Shown here piece after piece: positions 47,101-57,333 of a stretch of DNA of 64,000 nucleotides. The translations under genes were made by a program, and so were the position numbers. Position 1 is the first letter of the stretch; each line of letters starts with the position of its first letter. Location of the stretch: positions 186,001 through 250,000 of the forward strand of contig VFIW01000055.1 in assembly GCA_006386115.1 (NCBI GenBank). Direction: 5' to 3'. The DNA is from Globisporangium splendens (Eukaryota > Oomycota > Peronosporomycetes > Pythiales > Pythiaceae). The notes under the pieces are model-generated. The model did no database searches and was not told the origin of the DNA. It worked only from the letters and a program-made list of their open reading frames with translations.

Positions 47101-48996
47101 GTTGACATCAAGAACAGCAGGAATCACTTGGTCGTCAGCTTCTGGCTTTTCTTCCAGATCATTTGCATCTCCTCCAGTTGCTTTTTGCGCAGGATCAGAC
47201 GTGCTCGCTGGTTCTGGTTGAACTGTGTTGCTGAATTGAGTCGGCACTGGCTTTGGCGACCGAGCTGTGTGCACACATTGAATGGACACGGACGCATCAA
47301 CGAACGGTCCGTTGGTCGACGGAAACGGAAAGTTTCCATCTGCGACGGCTTGCGTTCCAGTGGTCGGCTTGTTCGACTTGAGCGCCAGCGAAAACATTTC
47401 ACCTTCCAGTAATGCACTAAATGGAATCTCGACGCCACCCAGCACTCGATTGTACGTGCACAAGTAGATTGGTAGCGTCTGCTGCTGCTGATACCAATCC
47501 TGCAAGTCTTCGACACAGCTCATGACTCGAAAGCTGTCGCGAATTGGCGGAAACTCGGACGTATCCAGATTATGGAACACATCCGTACGCACGACGACGT
47601 CAAAGAGCGAATAGCTCAGCCAAAAGCCGGCCTTGTAGTCATCCGGTGCCATTTCTCTTGGTCCGAGTGTCGTTTCCACCACTTCCGCAAGGTTGAAAGC
47701 TGCTTGGAGCGATACTGAGATCACGAACACGTCGGAGCCATGCCGAGACCCAAGGCGCAAAAACTCACCATCTTCCATGGCTACCACCAGAACGTTCTTC
47801 TGGATTGCAGTATTAGTACTCTTGCCAAATGGAGTAGACTGGCGACGTCGATGATCAGAGCTGTCTGCTTGAAGCTCATCCGACGCCTTTGCAGGAGATA
47901 ATAACGTGGCGCTTTCATGGCCAAAGGGGGCAAATATAGTCGAGATCAAGATTTCGCCACCAAAAGGTGAGTTTTGCAGCTTGAACCATTTCTCAGGTAG
48001 ATCTGGCGTTCTAATGAAACGAAGCAGAAAATGGCAAAACTGTTTTGTTAGTCCTATTAGGGTACCGTTGCAAAGGTGCATTGCGGCGTTTCCAGTAAAG
48101 ACGTACCTTAAATCGAGAAAGAACCACCCGAAACTCACCACGGAGTCGTTTGCTGCTTGTGCGGAATGATCACGCAGTCTTCTCACGCTGTCGTCAGTGG
48201 CATGCATGGCGATGCCATACACCAGTACTTTCACTCTCGGTGTGTACGCCTTGAGGTGCCGAAATTTCTCCATGGAGAATGTCCACTGCAATGTCCCGCG
48301 ATCATCTCGCCACCTGGCCTCGTCGAGGAACCCACTGCGCCGTCCAAGAGCAGACGCAGGGGATGCACGATTTGTAGTGGGGTTCCTGCTGAACCGTGGG
48401 CTCGCTCGATTCGCTGCTTGTCGCTTTGTTCGCTCGCGCAAGTTCATTTGCAGCCTCGGCGTCTCCAGTCGCGGCTCTCGCTTCCACTCGGATCCGTGCG
48501 ACTGCATCGACTGTTTGCTGAGCGCCGCAAACACGCGCAGCTCTCGGATCGCTGGAGTAGTGTCTCCATGACTACGTCCGTATCCCACAGCATGCGTCAA
48601 CGTGGTAGGAAGCTGCAGCGCTCGGATTCGCGTCGCTCGGATCGTGAACGTCCAGCGGGAACTGTCCAGCAAATGCTGCCCACTCACTCTCGGTTTCCGC
48701 GTCTGCTTCTTCTTCGCTGTGCGCGTGTTTCGGGCACCACCACTCTCACCGCCATATTCACCTCCACTACCGCGATCTCCGTCGTCGTCTTTGTCGTCTT
48801 CGTCGCTGCCGAGAAGCGCGTTGTCATCGATCGCGAGCGCGTCTTCGATCGCACGGCTTCGCTGCCGCGTCGGCGTTGCTGCTTCTACGTCATGCTCGTC
48901 TACCGCAGCGGGTGACGCGGGCGGACGCACCTCGTCTTCTCCGCCATCGTCCGCAGACGCCTCAAATTCGTCCTCGGCGTACGCGTCGTCGTCCAT
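44145..48996 (-). CDS. CEP120-like centriole protein (C2 domains, zinc finger, coiled coil)
   Basis: Four exons (48107-48996, 46518-48010, 45842-46427, 44145-45753) join in phases 2, 1, 2 to 1,525 residues. Two of the introns (48011-48106 and 46428-46517) are multiples of three without stops. After an acidic N-terminus come C2-like modules: SFGWFFLDLR with TPDLPEKWFKL, then a DUF3668-like stretch (DVFVISVSLQAAFNL, GFWLSYSLFDVVV, LGGVEIPFSALLEG), and a further C2-like module around KGKVEFTGVQVAKKSEVYL. A C2H2-like finger (CCAEPSCGKTF, then H-x4-H) follows near 46040-46135, and the last 450 residues are a dense coiled coil. C2 modules, DUF3668 and a C-terminal coiled coil are the CEP120 arrangement, needed for centriole elongation. 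Human CEP120 is shorter (about 986). C2CD3 is a less likely alternative. Confidence 0.78.
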
Positions 48997-49299
48997 GCTC
49001 CGCTGCTTTTCTTTCTGTAAATGATGTGATCGCGACACTTGATCGGGTTTTCTACCATCATGCACACACATTCACGCTTTGATGCGAAAAGCCGCAATGG
49101 AAATGTTACTCCAACGTTGAGATGTGTTACTTCATGACACTTTTTGCTGTAAGCGACGGAATAAAGAACCACACACATGGCTGCATTCTGGGTGGTATCA
49201 AGAACCACTGGAAGGAAAGGAAAATGACCTTGGCGTTTGCTTTATGAAAACAACTCGTATGCCTGCTTTATTCAATATGGCGATTCGTCTCGTTTTCTC
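48997..49299. other. Intergenic spacer, tandem minus-strand genes
   Basis: This 303-base gap separates the hAT-like gene's stop from the CEP120-like start. It should include the CEP120-like promoter; a TTTACAG acceptor-like sequence just upstream of the start hints at a leader intron. No other feature is seen. Confidence 0.45.
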
Positions 49300-51432
49300 C
49301 TACAAAATGGCGCTCGATGAGTTGCTCGATGCGAACGTGGTGGCATCGGCCACGGCGCTCAGCGGAGACAGCTCGGCGCCATCGGCCGAGGTCACAGCCA
49401 CGCTCTTGGCGTTGCAGTACACTTGCGTGAGTCGCTGCAGCTTCTCCGACGACAACCTCGCGTGGAACTTGGAGTGAGTCAGCTGGCACTGAGCGCTGAA
49501 CGATTTGCTCGGCGTCGTGCTCGCGTTCGGCAGACTGAACACGGCCCATGCGAGCTGCTGGAGCTGCGGGAACTGCCGCCGCTCGATCCAAAAGTCGAAT
49601 GTGCGCACTTCTCCCGACTCCAGCATCTTCCAGTACGTCGAGTTGCATTCCTTCAGTTCGTGCACCATGGCTTTGTATTTCTCCAACTGAACCAAGATCT
49701 TCTCCGGCTCCAGACTGTTGCAGTACGACGTGATGAAGGCTTCAACATCGCTTTTCTTGGTCGCATCCAGGTGTTCACCTAGGTAGAGAGGGTCCAGCAT
49801 GTACGCCACGCCATGGGCGTCCCCGTAGATCGAGTGGAGCCGCTCCTTGACACACGACGAGATGAGCGCTTTGTCCTTCTTACTCACCCACTCCATAGAC
49901 GCGTACGTGTCCAGCAGCTCCGCGAAGCAGTGATAGACTTGGGAGAGTGTCGCGCCGCGATCACTCTCCACGCGTAACAACTGCTGTTGCAGCGGTCGCA
50001 CGAGCTTCAACGCGTTGTTCACATCGTGCACAAAGGTTTCGCCCAACACAAAATCTTGAATCCGCTTGCGCTGCTCTTTCTCCACGGGCGAGCGACTCGT
50101 TTCGACAAAATCTCGGCGCGAAACTATCGCATACAGCTCCTTTTCCGAGCTCAAAATGGCTTCCAACGCATCAAACACTTGATCGTAGGATGACAAAGAA
50201 CCAAGATTTCCATCGGCACCGACCCGTGGCAGACATGGCACTTGCTGCTGCAGCTTGTAGCTTCCCTGCACCACACGAAGGAGTTCCGTGACAGAATCCC
50301 GCGTCTTCTCTAACCAGGGCAGAATCGCGGTGATGTCGTTCACCAAAAGCCGCAGCGCGTGACGCACACAGCCATAGTAGAACACGCACTGCAGATGTTT
50401 CTTCTGGATACGCTCGCACGTCGCGTTGCTGAGCATTGACTTTTCGGTCGTCACGATCGCGTAGAACGCGCACTTCTTGTGCTTTGCGAGCACAGCCTCG
50501 AGCTCTTCGACAGGTACCTCAGCGGCGGTGCCTGGCTCCTGGGTCTGCGATGACGTCGTGCACTCCAGTAAATACGGCGTGCTATCGCAAAGCGCAACGT
50601 AGTTGGTGTGGACGACCCCGCTCGCATTGGTCCAGTGCTCGATGGCCAAAATGCACGCCTTGCCGCTCAGCGCCTTGTTCACTTTGGCTTGCGTCGCATT
50701 GCATTCCAGCTCGAGCAGTTCGTTCTCGAGCTCGTCTCGACTCGGCAGCGGCACGTCCGGACGCAGAGTGCACAGCGCATTCACCAGAAACTCGTTCTCC
50801 ATGTCGTCGAACGCCTGACCCGAAGCGTACACCCATTGTGCGAACTTGCGCTTGAACAGCCCGACCTTGGCAACAACCGACTCGGTGCCACGTCGATTCA
50901 CCGCATCAGCGTTCCCACTAAATGGACTATGCACCGTCTTCTGCTTCTTCGTGGCCGTGGCGTGTACGTTGCGGTTCTGGTAGCTGGCCGACTGCAGACA
51001 CCGGTTCTGGAAGTGCGCGCGCACGCGTTCCACCTTGGCGCACCCGTACTTGTGAATCACGGCGTTGCAGTGGTTGCAGACCACGGTCTTGTCCTCCATG
51101 ATCGTGGTCTCGTTCCAGATGACGTCCTTGGCGCGTCCGCCCTTGCGTTTCGGCGGCGGCGCATTCTGGTTCTGCACCACGAGCTCCGCAGTGGCCACAG
51201 CAACGGAAGAAGGTGGTGGAGACGATGCGGTGGCGGCAGCACCCTGTTGGAACTGGTGCATCGGGTGGGTCTCCAGCGCCAGCACGCTCACGCCGAAGCC
51301 CGCGGCCGTTGCGACTGAAGCCGCGCGCGCGTCGTGGTTGACGCCCTCGACGCCGTGGGGGAACGCAGAGCCGCCGTTGCTGCCGCTCTGGTCGAGCGCA
51401 TTGGTGTCTTCCGCGCTGGTGGAGGCACTCAT
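49300..51432 (-). CDS. hAT-transposase-derived protein with BED-type zinc finger
   Basis: One intact frame of 710 residues from ATG 51432. A BED-type finger at about residues 100-146 has CNHC followed by H-x4-C (KVERVRAHFQNRC). The middle resembles the RNase H-like fold of hAT transposases in its degenerate form (ACILAIEHWTNASGVVHTNY, FYYGCVRHALRLLVNDI, YDQVFDALEAIL, AYMLDPLYLGEHL). The C-terminal part LAWAVFSLPNASTTPSKSFS, with an RLS motif following, corresponds to the hAT dimerisation region. No terminal inverted repeats or target-site duplication are visible next to the gene, and its base composition matches the neighbours, so it looks like a host-domesticated transposase gene, possibly DNA-binding. 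Catalytic acidic residues cannot be assigned with confidence. A young non-autonomous element is less likely. Confidence 0.75.
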   Translation of the reverse strand: MSASTSAEDTNALDQSGSNGGSAFPHGVEGVNHDARAASVATAAGFGVSVLALETHPMHQFQQGAAATASSPPPSSVAVATAELVVQNQNAPPPKRKGGRAKDVIWNETTIMEDKTVVCNHCNAVIHKYGCAKVERVRAHFQNRCLQSASYQNRNVHATATKKQKTVHSPFSGNADAVNRRGTESVVAKVGLFKRKFAQWVYASGQAFDDMENEFLVNALCTLRPDVPLPSRDELENELLELECNATQAKVNKALSGKACILAIEHWTNASGVVHTNYVALCDSTPYLLECTTSSQTQEPGTAAEVPVEELEAVLAKHKKCAFYAIVTTEKSMLSNATCERIQKKHLQCVFYYGCVRHALRLLVNDITAILPWLEKTRDSVTELLRVVQGSYKLQQQVPCLPRVGADGNLGSLSSYDQVFDALEAILSSEKELYAIVSRRDFVETSRSPVEKEQRKRIQDFVLGETFVHDVNNALKLVRPLQQQLLRVESDRGATLSQVYHCFAELLDTYASMEWVSKKDKALISSCVKERLHSIYGDAHGVAYMLDPLYLGEHLDATKKSDVEAFITSYCNSLEPEKILVQLEKYKAMVHELKECNSTYWKMLESGEVRTFDFWIERRQFPQLQQLAWAVFSLPNASTTPSKSFSAQCQLTHSKFHARLSSEKLQRLTQVYCNAKSVAVTSADGAELSPLSAVADATTFASSNSSSAIL

Positions 51433-51619
51433 ATTGGATGTTGCTCTTTGTGTGTGTGTGTGGTGGATTTTTGGGTCTGTGTGTGTTTATTGTCATGGGA
51501 AGAATGGTTGCGCGGGTGTTTTTTTGTTTTTGTTTTCAAAAAGCAAAGAAAAAAAACCTGGTGGAGAACAGAACCCAACGACCCACACGTGCGGGTGAAG
51601 TGAAAAAACCTCGGGGTGA

Positions 51620-51624
<5 letters not shown>

Positions 51625-51663
<39 letters not shown>
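51625..51663. repeat. GA microsatellite
   Basis: About nineteen perfect GA units, roughly 190 bases upstream of the start codon of the hAT-derived gene, within its likely promoter or 5' leader. Confidence 0.9.
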
Positions 51664-51665
<2 letters not shown>

Positions 51666-52396
51666 TTAAGAACCTGGTTAGAATTCATGGTAAATTGGGG
51701 GTAAACAGGTGGGAAAAACGGTGGCGGGTGATTTGAGGCATTGAGGTGGGCACAGCACAACAGAACAGATTATCGGAAGTCGTGTCTGTGTCTCACTTGT
51801 GTCTGAAAGTTTGCATGGGGTCTCAAAATGTCCGACTGCAGACAAGTGCAGTCACACCTGAGGGTATTTTATGCATTGTGGTGATGTGTGTGCTCGGTAA
51901 CTGCAACAGTAAATAGCATGTTTCTAGTCCACAAAACTGCAGGTAGCTTTTCTTTCTCGCCTGCGCAAAGCAACAGAAATGAGTGAAGAGAGCGCCAAAC
52001 AGAGGGGAGAGAACCGCGTGTGTGTATGTGACTCGATCATGATATGTGTGTGCGGTGTTTGTTGTTGTCCTTTGTGTGCGCAAGCACCTCCAAGAGTGCG
52101 ATGTGATTACATAGTGTATTGAACAGATAGCAACTTCTACTCGTGGCGTGCACGGTGTATACCATGAGTGGGAGATACACAGCACAAGAGGAGAATGAAA
52201 GCGCGCGTGCGGGAACGACGATGCGCCAGCCAGCGCGTGCATTTGTGAACGGATGTGATACGTACGTGTGTAGTAAGGTATGTGGTAGCTTCTTTTCTTT
52301 TTATCGCCGAGCCTCTACTACACCCCCGCGACACGTGTTTTCGTTCACCTACGTCAATCAGCGTCGCGATATTTACCTCGCGCGAAAAGCGCAATT

Positions 52397-52470
52397 CTTG
52401 TCGCGATGCACAAACCGTGATTTGTGTGGGAGTCTCTCTTATAGAATTACGATTTGTACATCGCGACAAG
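52397..52470. repeat. Imperfect inverted repeat, 26-base arms
   Basis: The left arm 52397-52422 begins CTTGTCGCGATGCACAAA. The reverse complement of the right arm (52470 back to 52445) begins CTTGTCGCGATGTACAAA. The 26-base arms differ at about four positions around a 22-base loop. A smaller palindrome (CTACAAAA ... TTTTGTCTAC) lies at 52516-52537. This could be a small MITE-like remnant or a hairpin-forming transcript. Confidence 0.7.
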
Positions 52471-53007
52471 TCTTTAGTTAGGCCAGTCCATCTACAAAAC
52501 CTATTGTTTGTGAGCCTACAAAAAGATATTTTGTCTACCCTACTTAGCTGATCGTGTAATATGCGCGAACTGGGGGAAATCTTTAGCGTCATGGATAAAG
52601 CCGCTTTGATTTGCATGTTTGAACATGGTAATGCGCATGATCAATCGCGAGGGTTTTCGACACTTACGTGTGCCGCGCTTGGCAAAAGAGAACGACATGG
52701 TAACATGGCACTTACTACACCACGCACATTGAGAGATTTGCACGTTTTGGAATTCAGTGAGCGAATAGAGATCGTGTGTCGCTCGCTGTGCATGAATTTC
52801 CATTTCCATAAATGAACACAAAATTGATCTTTTATCATAATCCCAAAATCGCAAAATTGCTGAGCAGACATTGTCCTCTCTGCAAAGACACCAAATACAG
52901 AAAGCCCGAACCCTAGGCAGATATACCATGATTAAGTTTAGGATACAGCATCGACAGTTCGGGTTTTTTAGTCGAAAAGAACTAAAAGCGACTGAAAACT
53001 TTAGCAG

Positions 53008-54483
53008 TTACTTGGGCACAGTGTTTGTCGTGTGCTGTTCTTGAAAATGGATTCCTTCTGCAGCGAGCAACGCCAGTGATGGTCCATACACTTCCTTCTC
53101 GGTAGGACTCACGATGCCCACAGAGCTGATCTCGTCGCTGAGAACGAGTGCAACGCCAATGGCGGCTGTCACGCCAACCGTCTTGGCCATGATGGTATCC
53201 CCGTCTGCCTCACCAAAAGCGCTGAAGAAAGTCTCCAAGGTCGCATAAGAGCCATCGGGGTACTCGGCACCGACTGCGACGTGCATCAGCACCAGATCAC
53301 GCTCACCGGGATCAAAGGATAGCTTGCGGACAAGAAGTTCACAGAATGCTTCCATAGTCGATTGCGACTTCGAGACAACGCAGCTTGGGGAGTCGAAGCC
53401 GAGCCAGTGGAGGAACACTTGAGTTGGACCGTCGAGACTGTCCATGCCCGCGGTCTTCAGTTTCTGCGCGATAATCTCCTTCCAGGAATCACCTTCCGCC
53501 ACGAACGAGTCTTCGCTAAGAAAACCAAGCTGCACACATTTGTGGATGACCTGGCAAAACCCTTTGAACCGCAATGTGCCGCGAAACAATGACTTGGCGT
53601 CTGGGATCTGGTAGTACTCGGCATATGGCAATGAGTAGCCATTCGGGATCTGCTCCAGTTCGTACTCGGGGAACAAGTTGACTGGTTCATGGTGGGCGAG
53701 AATATCGGAACCAGGGATGGTGATTGTTTCCCCGTTCTTCAGAAACTCAGCAGGTCGCTGAGCAGCACGCAATGCTCCCACCGGACTCCAGCTGAACTTG
53801 TACTTGATCGGATTGTTGGCGGCATCTGGCGCTGGCAAACCACCACACACTGATGATAAAGACACCACTTTGCCATTCTTCGCCTTCACTTCGTCGATCA
53901 TTTGCATCGCAATCATATGATCCTATCATGCATAGATAGCAACACATCCATGCGTTATGAACCAAACACTTCAGACACAACATTTGCTGCTTCGTACCAT
54001 CCCGGGGTCCAATCCCATTTCACACAGAATCGGGATGTTGGCTTCTTTCGCGGCTTCGTGCAACTGCTTGATCGCAGGGGAAGCATAACTCGCCGTCACC
54101 AGTGGCGTCGACGCCTTAATGCACGCCCGCGCCACCCGCACCTGCGCAGGCTCCGGTACGAGCGCAACCACACAGTCCGCGATGCTGCACAACTCGTCGA
54201 CAATTCGTCCATCCTTCGCCTCATCGAGCACATCGACAACGCGCGCTGTGAGCTCTTGTTGTTGTTCTTTCGTTGTCTCACTCGGATGCTGGATCAAGTG
54301 TGCGTGTTTCGCGCACAGCTGCTCCGCTTCCCCCGGGATCGCGGCCGCCACAACGAGCGACACGCTCTCCTGTCGAAGCAGGTACTCGATGCACGGTCCC
54401 GCCACGCGGCCCGCGCCAAAGCACACGACCAACTTGTGTCTCGCGTCTCCCATTATTCGGTCGATGCCCTCAAATGAAGTCAT
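53008..54483 (-). CDS. Stand-alone saccharopine dehydrogenase paralogue
   Basis: Two exons (53998-54483, 53008-53922) join in phase 0 to 466 residues. The N-terminal Rossmann motif is KLVVCFGAGRVAGPCIEYLL. TPLVTASYASP, CEMGLDPGM|DHM, SLSSVCGGLPAP, YKFSWSP and TIMAKTVGVTAAIGVAL match, block by block, the dehydrogenase half of the bifunctional enzyme encoded at 61506-64000 on the same strand. It lacks the lysine-ketoglutarate reductase half. The expected reaction is NAD-dependent cleavage of saccharopine to glutamate and aminoadipate semialdehyde in lysine breakdown. The intron splits PGM from DHM, a site that is uninterrupted in the bifunctional gene. Divergence between the two copies is considerable, so a changed substrate (other opine-type amino acids) is possible. 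It is divergent from the next gene. Confidence 0.9.
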
Positions 54484-54676
54484 CCTTCAACTCAAAAGAG
54501 CCCAAAACAAAATCGTCAACAGCCCAAAGTAAAGAGAGTATCCAAACCCGGGTTCCAAGGTTCTTTCTTCCCATCAAGACCGTGTGACCCACCCGTTTGA
54601 ACCCGTCCGCTCGACACGGCGCGAAAAAACTCTTGCGCATTTCGAGCACTGCGGCCAAAGGCGAAGGAGGAAGGCG
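54484..54676. promoter_or_regulatory. Short divergent promoter region
   Basis: The start codons of the saccharopine dehydrogenase paralogue and the acidic nuclear-type protein are 193 bases apart and divergent, so the promoters share this interval. No motif is identified. Confidence 0.5.
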
Positions 54677-56926
54677 ATGGCGCGCGGCGGGACTGGCGGC
54701 CGCAGCGGCGCCGCGAAGGGCGTCAAGAGCGAGCGCATGGGCGACGGAAATGGCAGTGGCATCGATCTGAGCGCGCTACAGGAGCAGCTGACGCGCCAGC
54801 TGCAGCAGACTGTCGAGGACACGGTCGGCGCGGTGTGCGACGAGTTCCAGCACGACATGATGCTGGCGCAGGCCAAGAAAGGCAAGGGCGGAGGCGCGTC
54901 GTCCGTGGCACCGTCTCCGTACGGTGCGGCGTCGACGGCTGATTATGAGATTTACTACAACTGCTGCAGCCGCTTGGTAGCGTACATTGCGGCGAACATG
55001 GCGACGTCGCCCGATTTCGTGCCGCAGATGGAACGCATTATCTTGGCGTGCCACAGTAGCGCGTCCGAGCGTGTGCTGCGCTCGGTCGCGACGAAGAACG
55101 TATGGTTCCATCGCCGTGATGGCGCTGCGTCTGATGGCATAAAGGAGAGTGCGGAGGAGGAAGAAGATGATGAAGTGGAGGTGTTGCAACGATCGACGCG
55201 GGCTGCTGCGAATAATAACGGTGCGACTGCGAAGAAGACGGGTCGCGCAACGAAGAAAGAGCCCGTGCATTCTGCACGCCCTACTCGCACGGTTACCAGG
55301 AAGACCGCTGAAGCGCCTCCACCACGCGCGTCGAAGCGCCGCTCGCCAGCGGTTCCAGAGCCGCCAATGTCGAAGCGACTGCGTCCAGCGAGACGCTCTC
55401 TTCCTATTCCAGCGCACGACGACGAAGAAGAAGAGGAGGGAGAAGAGGAGGAAGAAGAAGAAGTCGACGACGGGAACGAAAGGTACGACAAGGATTCGGC
55501 TGAATCGGCCACCAATCAACCGCACTATGAGGTTGCTGACGAATTGCTCGACTTCAAGGACCCGGTCCGCGATTTGTGCTACGTGGACAAGCGCACGCCG
55601 GCACAGACAAAGTTCTTCAAGGAGCGTCTGCGAAAAGCGATTGTGTTTGTTGATGCGCAGCTTTGCAAGCCACCTCCAGGTAAGGTCTGTGGACGCGACT
55701 GCAAGAAGATCCGAGCTGTCATGTGCGACCGCAATTTGCCATGCCGCAACAAGATTTGCCGCGTTTGGCATGATGTGGAAGTTCACATCGATCGCTGCCA
55801 GAACACACACTGCGAGCTGAAAAACCGCATCATGCTGCGCGAAACGATGCACAAGATCGAGCACAAGAAGCTCCAGATCCACAATGCGAAGCTGGAAGTT
55901 CAAGCGAAGAAGAAGGAGCGCGATGAGACCAAGAACGACGAATCGAATGAACGCGAACAGTTTATTGAGTTGACGCTGCTGAACAACGAAATCAGTGAGC
56001 TCGAGGGCGATATCGCAGCGGCCGAGGAAGAGCTGGGGATCCTGAACGGTACGCAGAAAGCGTTCTGGGCGTGCTTGAACGTGGTCGGCATTGAGCCGAA
56101 GGACGACGCCGCGGATGGGTTCCCAGACCTGGCCGCGCACTACGTGAACAAGAAGCAAGCAGCGAGCAGAACCAGAGCACCGAAGAGTTCTCCTCGCGAC
56201 CAAGAATCCTTCTCTCCAGAGAAGGTGGTGAATCCACCTCGTGGTCGACGTTCGGATGCTCATGCTGCATCCACTATGAATGAGAACGCAGATATGAGTA
56301 GAGCAGGTCCAATGGCTCCAATCACTCGACGGACAACTCGACGAAGCACAACGAAGACATTCGAAGCGATGTCTATGGATGTCATTAACGTCGAAAGCGA
56401 CGAGGAGAAAAAGACGGAAGAAGCAGATGGACAGAGAACTCAAGGAGGGAACGACGATGAAGTCCAAGGTGAAAATGGTGGAGAGCACGCCACGAATGCA
56501 CAGAACAATGCGTACGTCAGTGACGCAGTGGGTCAATCCGCTGAGGAAAACCAGCCTCATGGCGCTCAAGGAGCTGCGAATGTTGGCAACAGTCCTAGTA
56601 AGGTCTCCTCTGGACGCCAGAGCACTTCTAACCAAGATCTGAATGATACCAGCTCGCTGCTGCCACAGACCCTGTACGAACCCGAAGAGCAGTACGGCAA
56701 CAAAGCTCAGCAATCGCAAGCTTCGATTACGACGCAGACCACTGTTAGCAGTGACACGGTGGTCTCAACGTCATCGCAGGTGACTCAGTCCAACATCCAG
56801 ATCATATCTGCATCGCAAATCATTCAGTCGCAGCGAGCGAACCAGAACAAGCCGACCCCGGCAACAAGCCAAGCACAGAGCTCGAACATTCAGCTGATCT
56901 CAGGACCTCTGAACGGATCCGCTTAG
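54677..56926 (+). CDS. Acidic/basic nuclear-type protein with Cys/His cluster
   Basis: One intron-less frame of 749 residues from ATG 54677; the frame stays open to GTG 54584, but the ATG is preferred. A helical segment lies at about residues 30-55 and a second conserved-looking block at about 95-150. Then come a basic region with RASKRRS, an acidic Glu run, and at about residues 330-395 a Cys/His-rich cluster (KVCGRDCKK, MCDRNLPCRNKICRVWHD, HIDRCQNTHC). The His/Cys spacing recalls TAZ-type or similar zinc modules of transcription coactivators, but does not match cleanly. A coiled coil (about 400-480) and a Gln/Ser/Thr-rich tail follow. The composition suggests a chromatin or transcription protein. 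I do not recognise an orthologue. A long antisense frame opposite it is a shadow. Confidence 0.8.
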   Translation: MARGGTGGRSGAAKGVKSERMGDGNGSGIDLSALQEQLTRQLQQTVEDTVGAVCDEFQHDMMLAQAKKGKGGGASSVAPSPYGAASTADYEIYYNCCSRLVAYIAANMATSPDFVPQMERIILACHSSASERVLRSVATKNVWFHRRDGAASDGIKESAEEEEDDEVEVLQRSTRAAANNNGATAKKTGRATKKEPVHSARPTRTVTRKTAEAPPPRASKRRSPAVPEPPMSKRLRPARRSLPIPAHDDEEEEEGEEEEEEEVDDGNERYDKDSAESATNQPHYEVADELLDFKDPVRDLCYVDKRTPAQTKFFKERLRKAIVFVDAQLCKPPPGKVCGRDCKKIRAVMCDRNLPCRNKICRVWHDVEVHIDRCQNTHCELKNRIMLRETMHKIEHKKLQIHNAKLEVQAKKKERDETKNDESNEREQFIELTLLNNEISELEGDIAAAEEELGILNGTQKAFWACLNVVGIEPKDDAADGFPDLAAHYVNKKQAASRTRAPKSSPRDQESFSPEKVVNPPRGRRSDAHAASTMNENADMSRAGPMAPITRRTTRRSTTKTFEAMSMDVINVESDEEKKTEEADGQRTQGGNDDEVQGENGGEHATNAQNNAYVSDAVGQSAEENQPHGAQGAANVGNSPSKVSSGRQSTSNQDLNDTSSLLPQTLYEPEEQYGNKAQQSQASITTQTTVSSDTVVSTSSQVTQSNIQIISASQIIQSQRANQNKPTPATSQAQSSNIQLISGPLNGSA

Positions 56927-57333
56927 GAAGCTCAAGCTCAAGTGTTTTTACCGATCATTTTCTTACTGCGAGTGTGGTTGTGAGTAGCTCCTGATATTGT
57001 GTTCAAGGTGAATATACGTAACGCTTTTTTGTTTTGACTAGGCTCGATTCAGCGTGTTTCGTGCAAGGAGCCGATGCCTTCTCTGTTCAAGATGGCGTTC
57101 AACGTGATAGCAGCAGCATCAATTGCTGAGTTTCAGGTGTGGTGGCCACAAGTTCAAGTCCATCCGATGGCATTGGTTCGTGGCCGTATTTAAAGATGTC
57201 GGGTATAATTAGCGGGAACTTGGAGTGGTAGGCAATCCAGCTCATTCGCTTTGTCTGACACAAACTTGAGCTCACTCGTACATGACGTGAGAGCAACTCG
57301 TGCCCTCTCCCGTTCCAGTTTCGATGACGCAGG
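56927..57333. other. Intergenic spacer between tandem plus-strand genes
   Basis: This 407-base gap should hold the 3' end of the upstream gene and the promoter of the coiled-coil gene. AATATACG and TTTTTTG stretches lie near 57010. Nothing else is recognised. Confidence 0.5.

Larger units (their letters stand above)
51433..53007. other. Large intergenic region with simple and inverted repeats
   Basis: The 1,575 bases between the hAT-like start and the saccharopine dehydrogenase stop have no frame that looks like a protein. They hold TG-rich and T-rich stretches (51440-51550), a GA microsatellite, an imperfect inverted repeat (52397-52470) and AT-rich DNA to 53000. Short minus-strand frames at 52137-52929 look random in composition. 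Confidence 0.55.

Noticed and set aside
52137..52929. Minus-strand open frames of 129-159 residues in the large spacer
   Set aside because: Random composition, many Cys/Arg/His, no splice-consistent neighbours and no domain; treated as noncoding.
54776..56719. 647-residue minus-strand open frame
   Set aside because: It is antisense to the well-composed plus-strand gene at 54677-56926, has Arg/Leu/Val-rich random composition and no domain; a mirror of codon bias.
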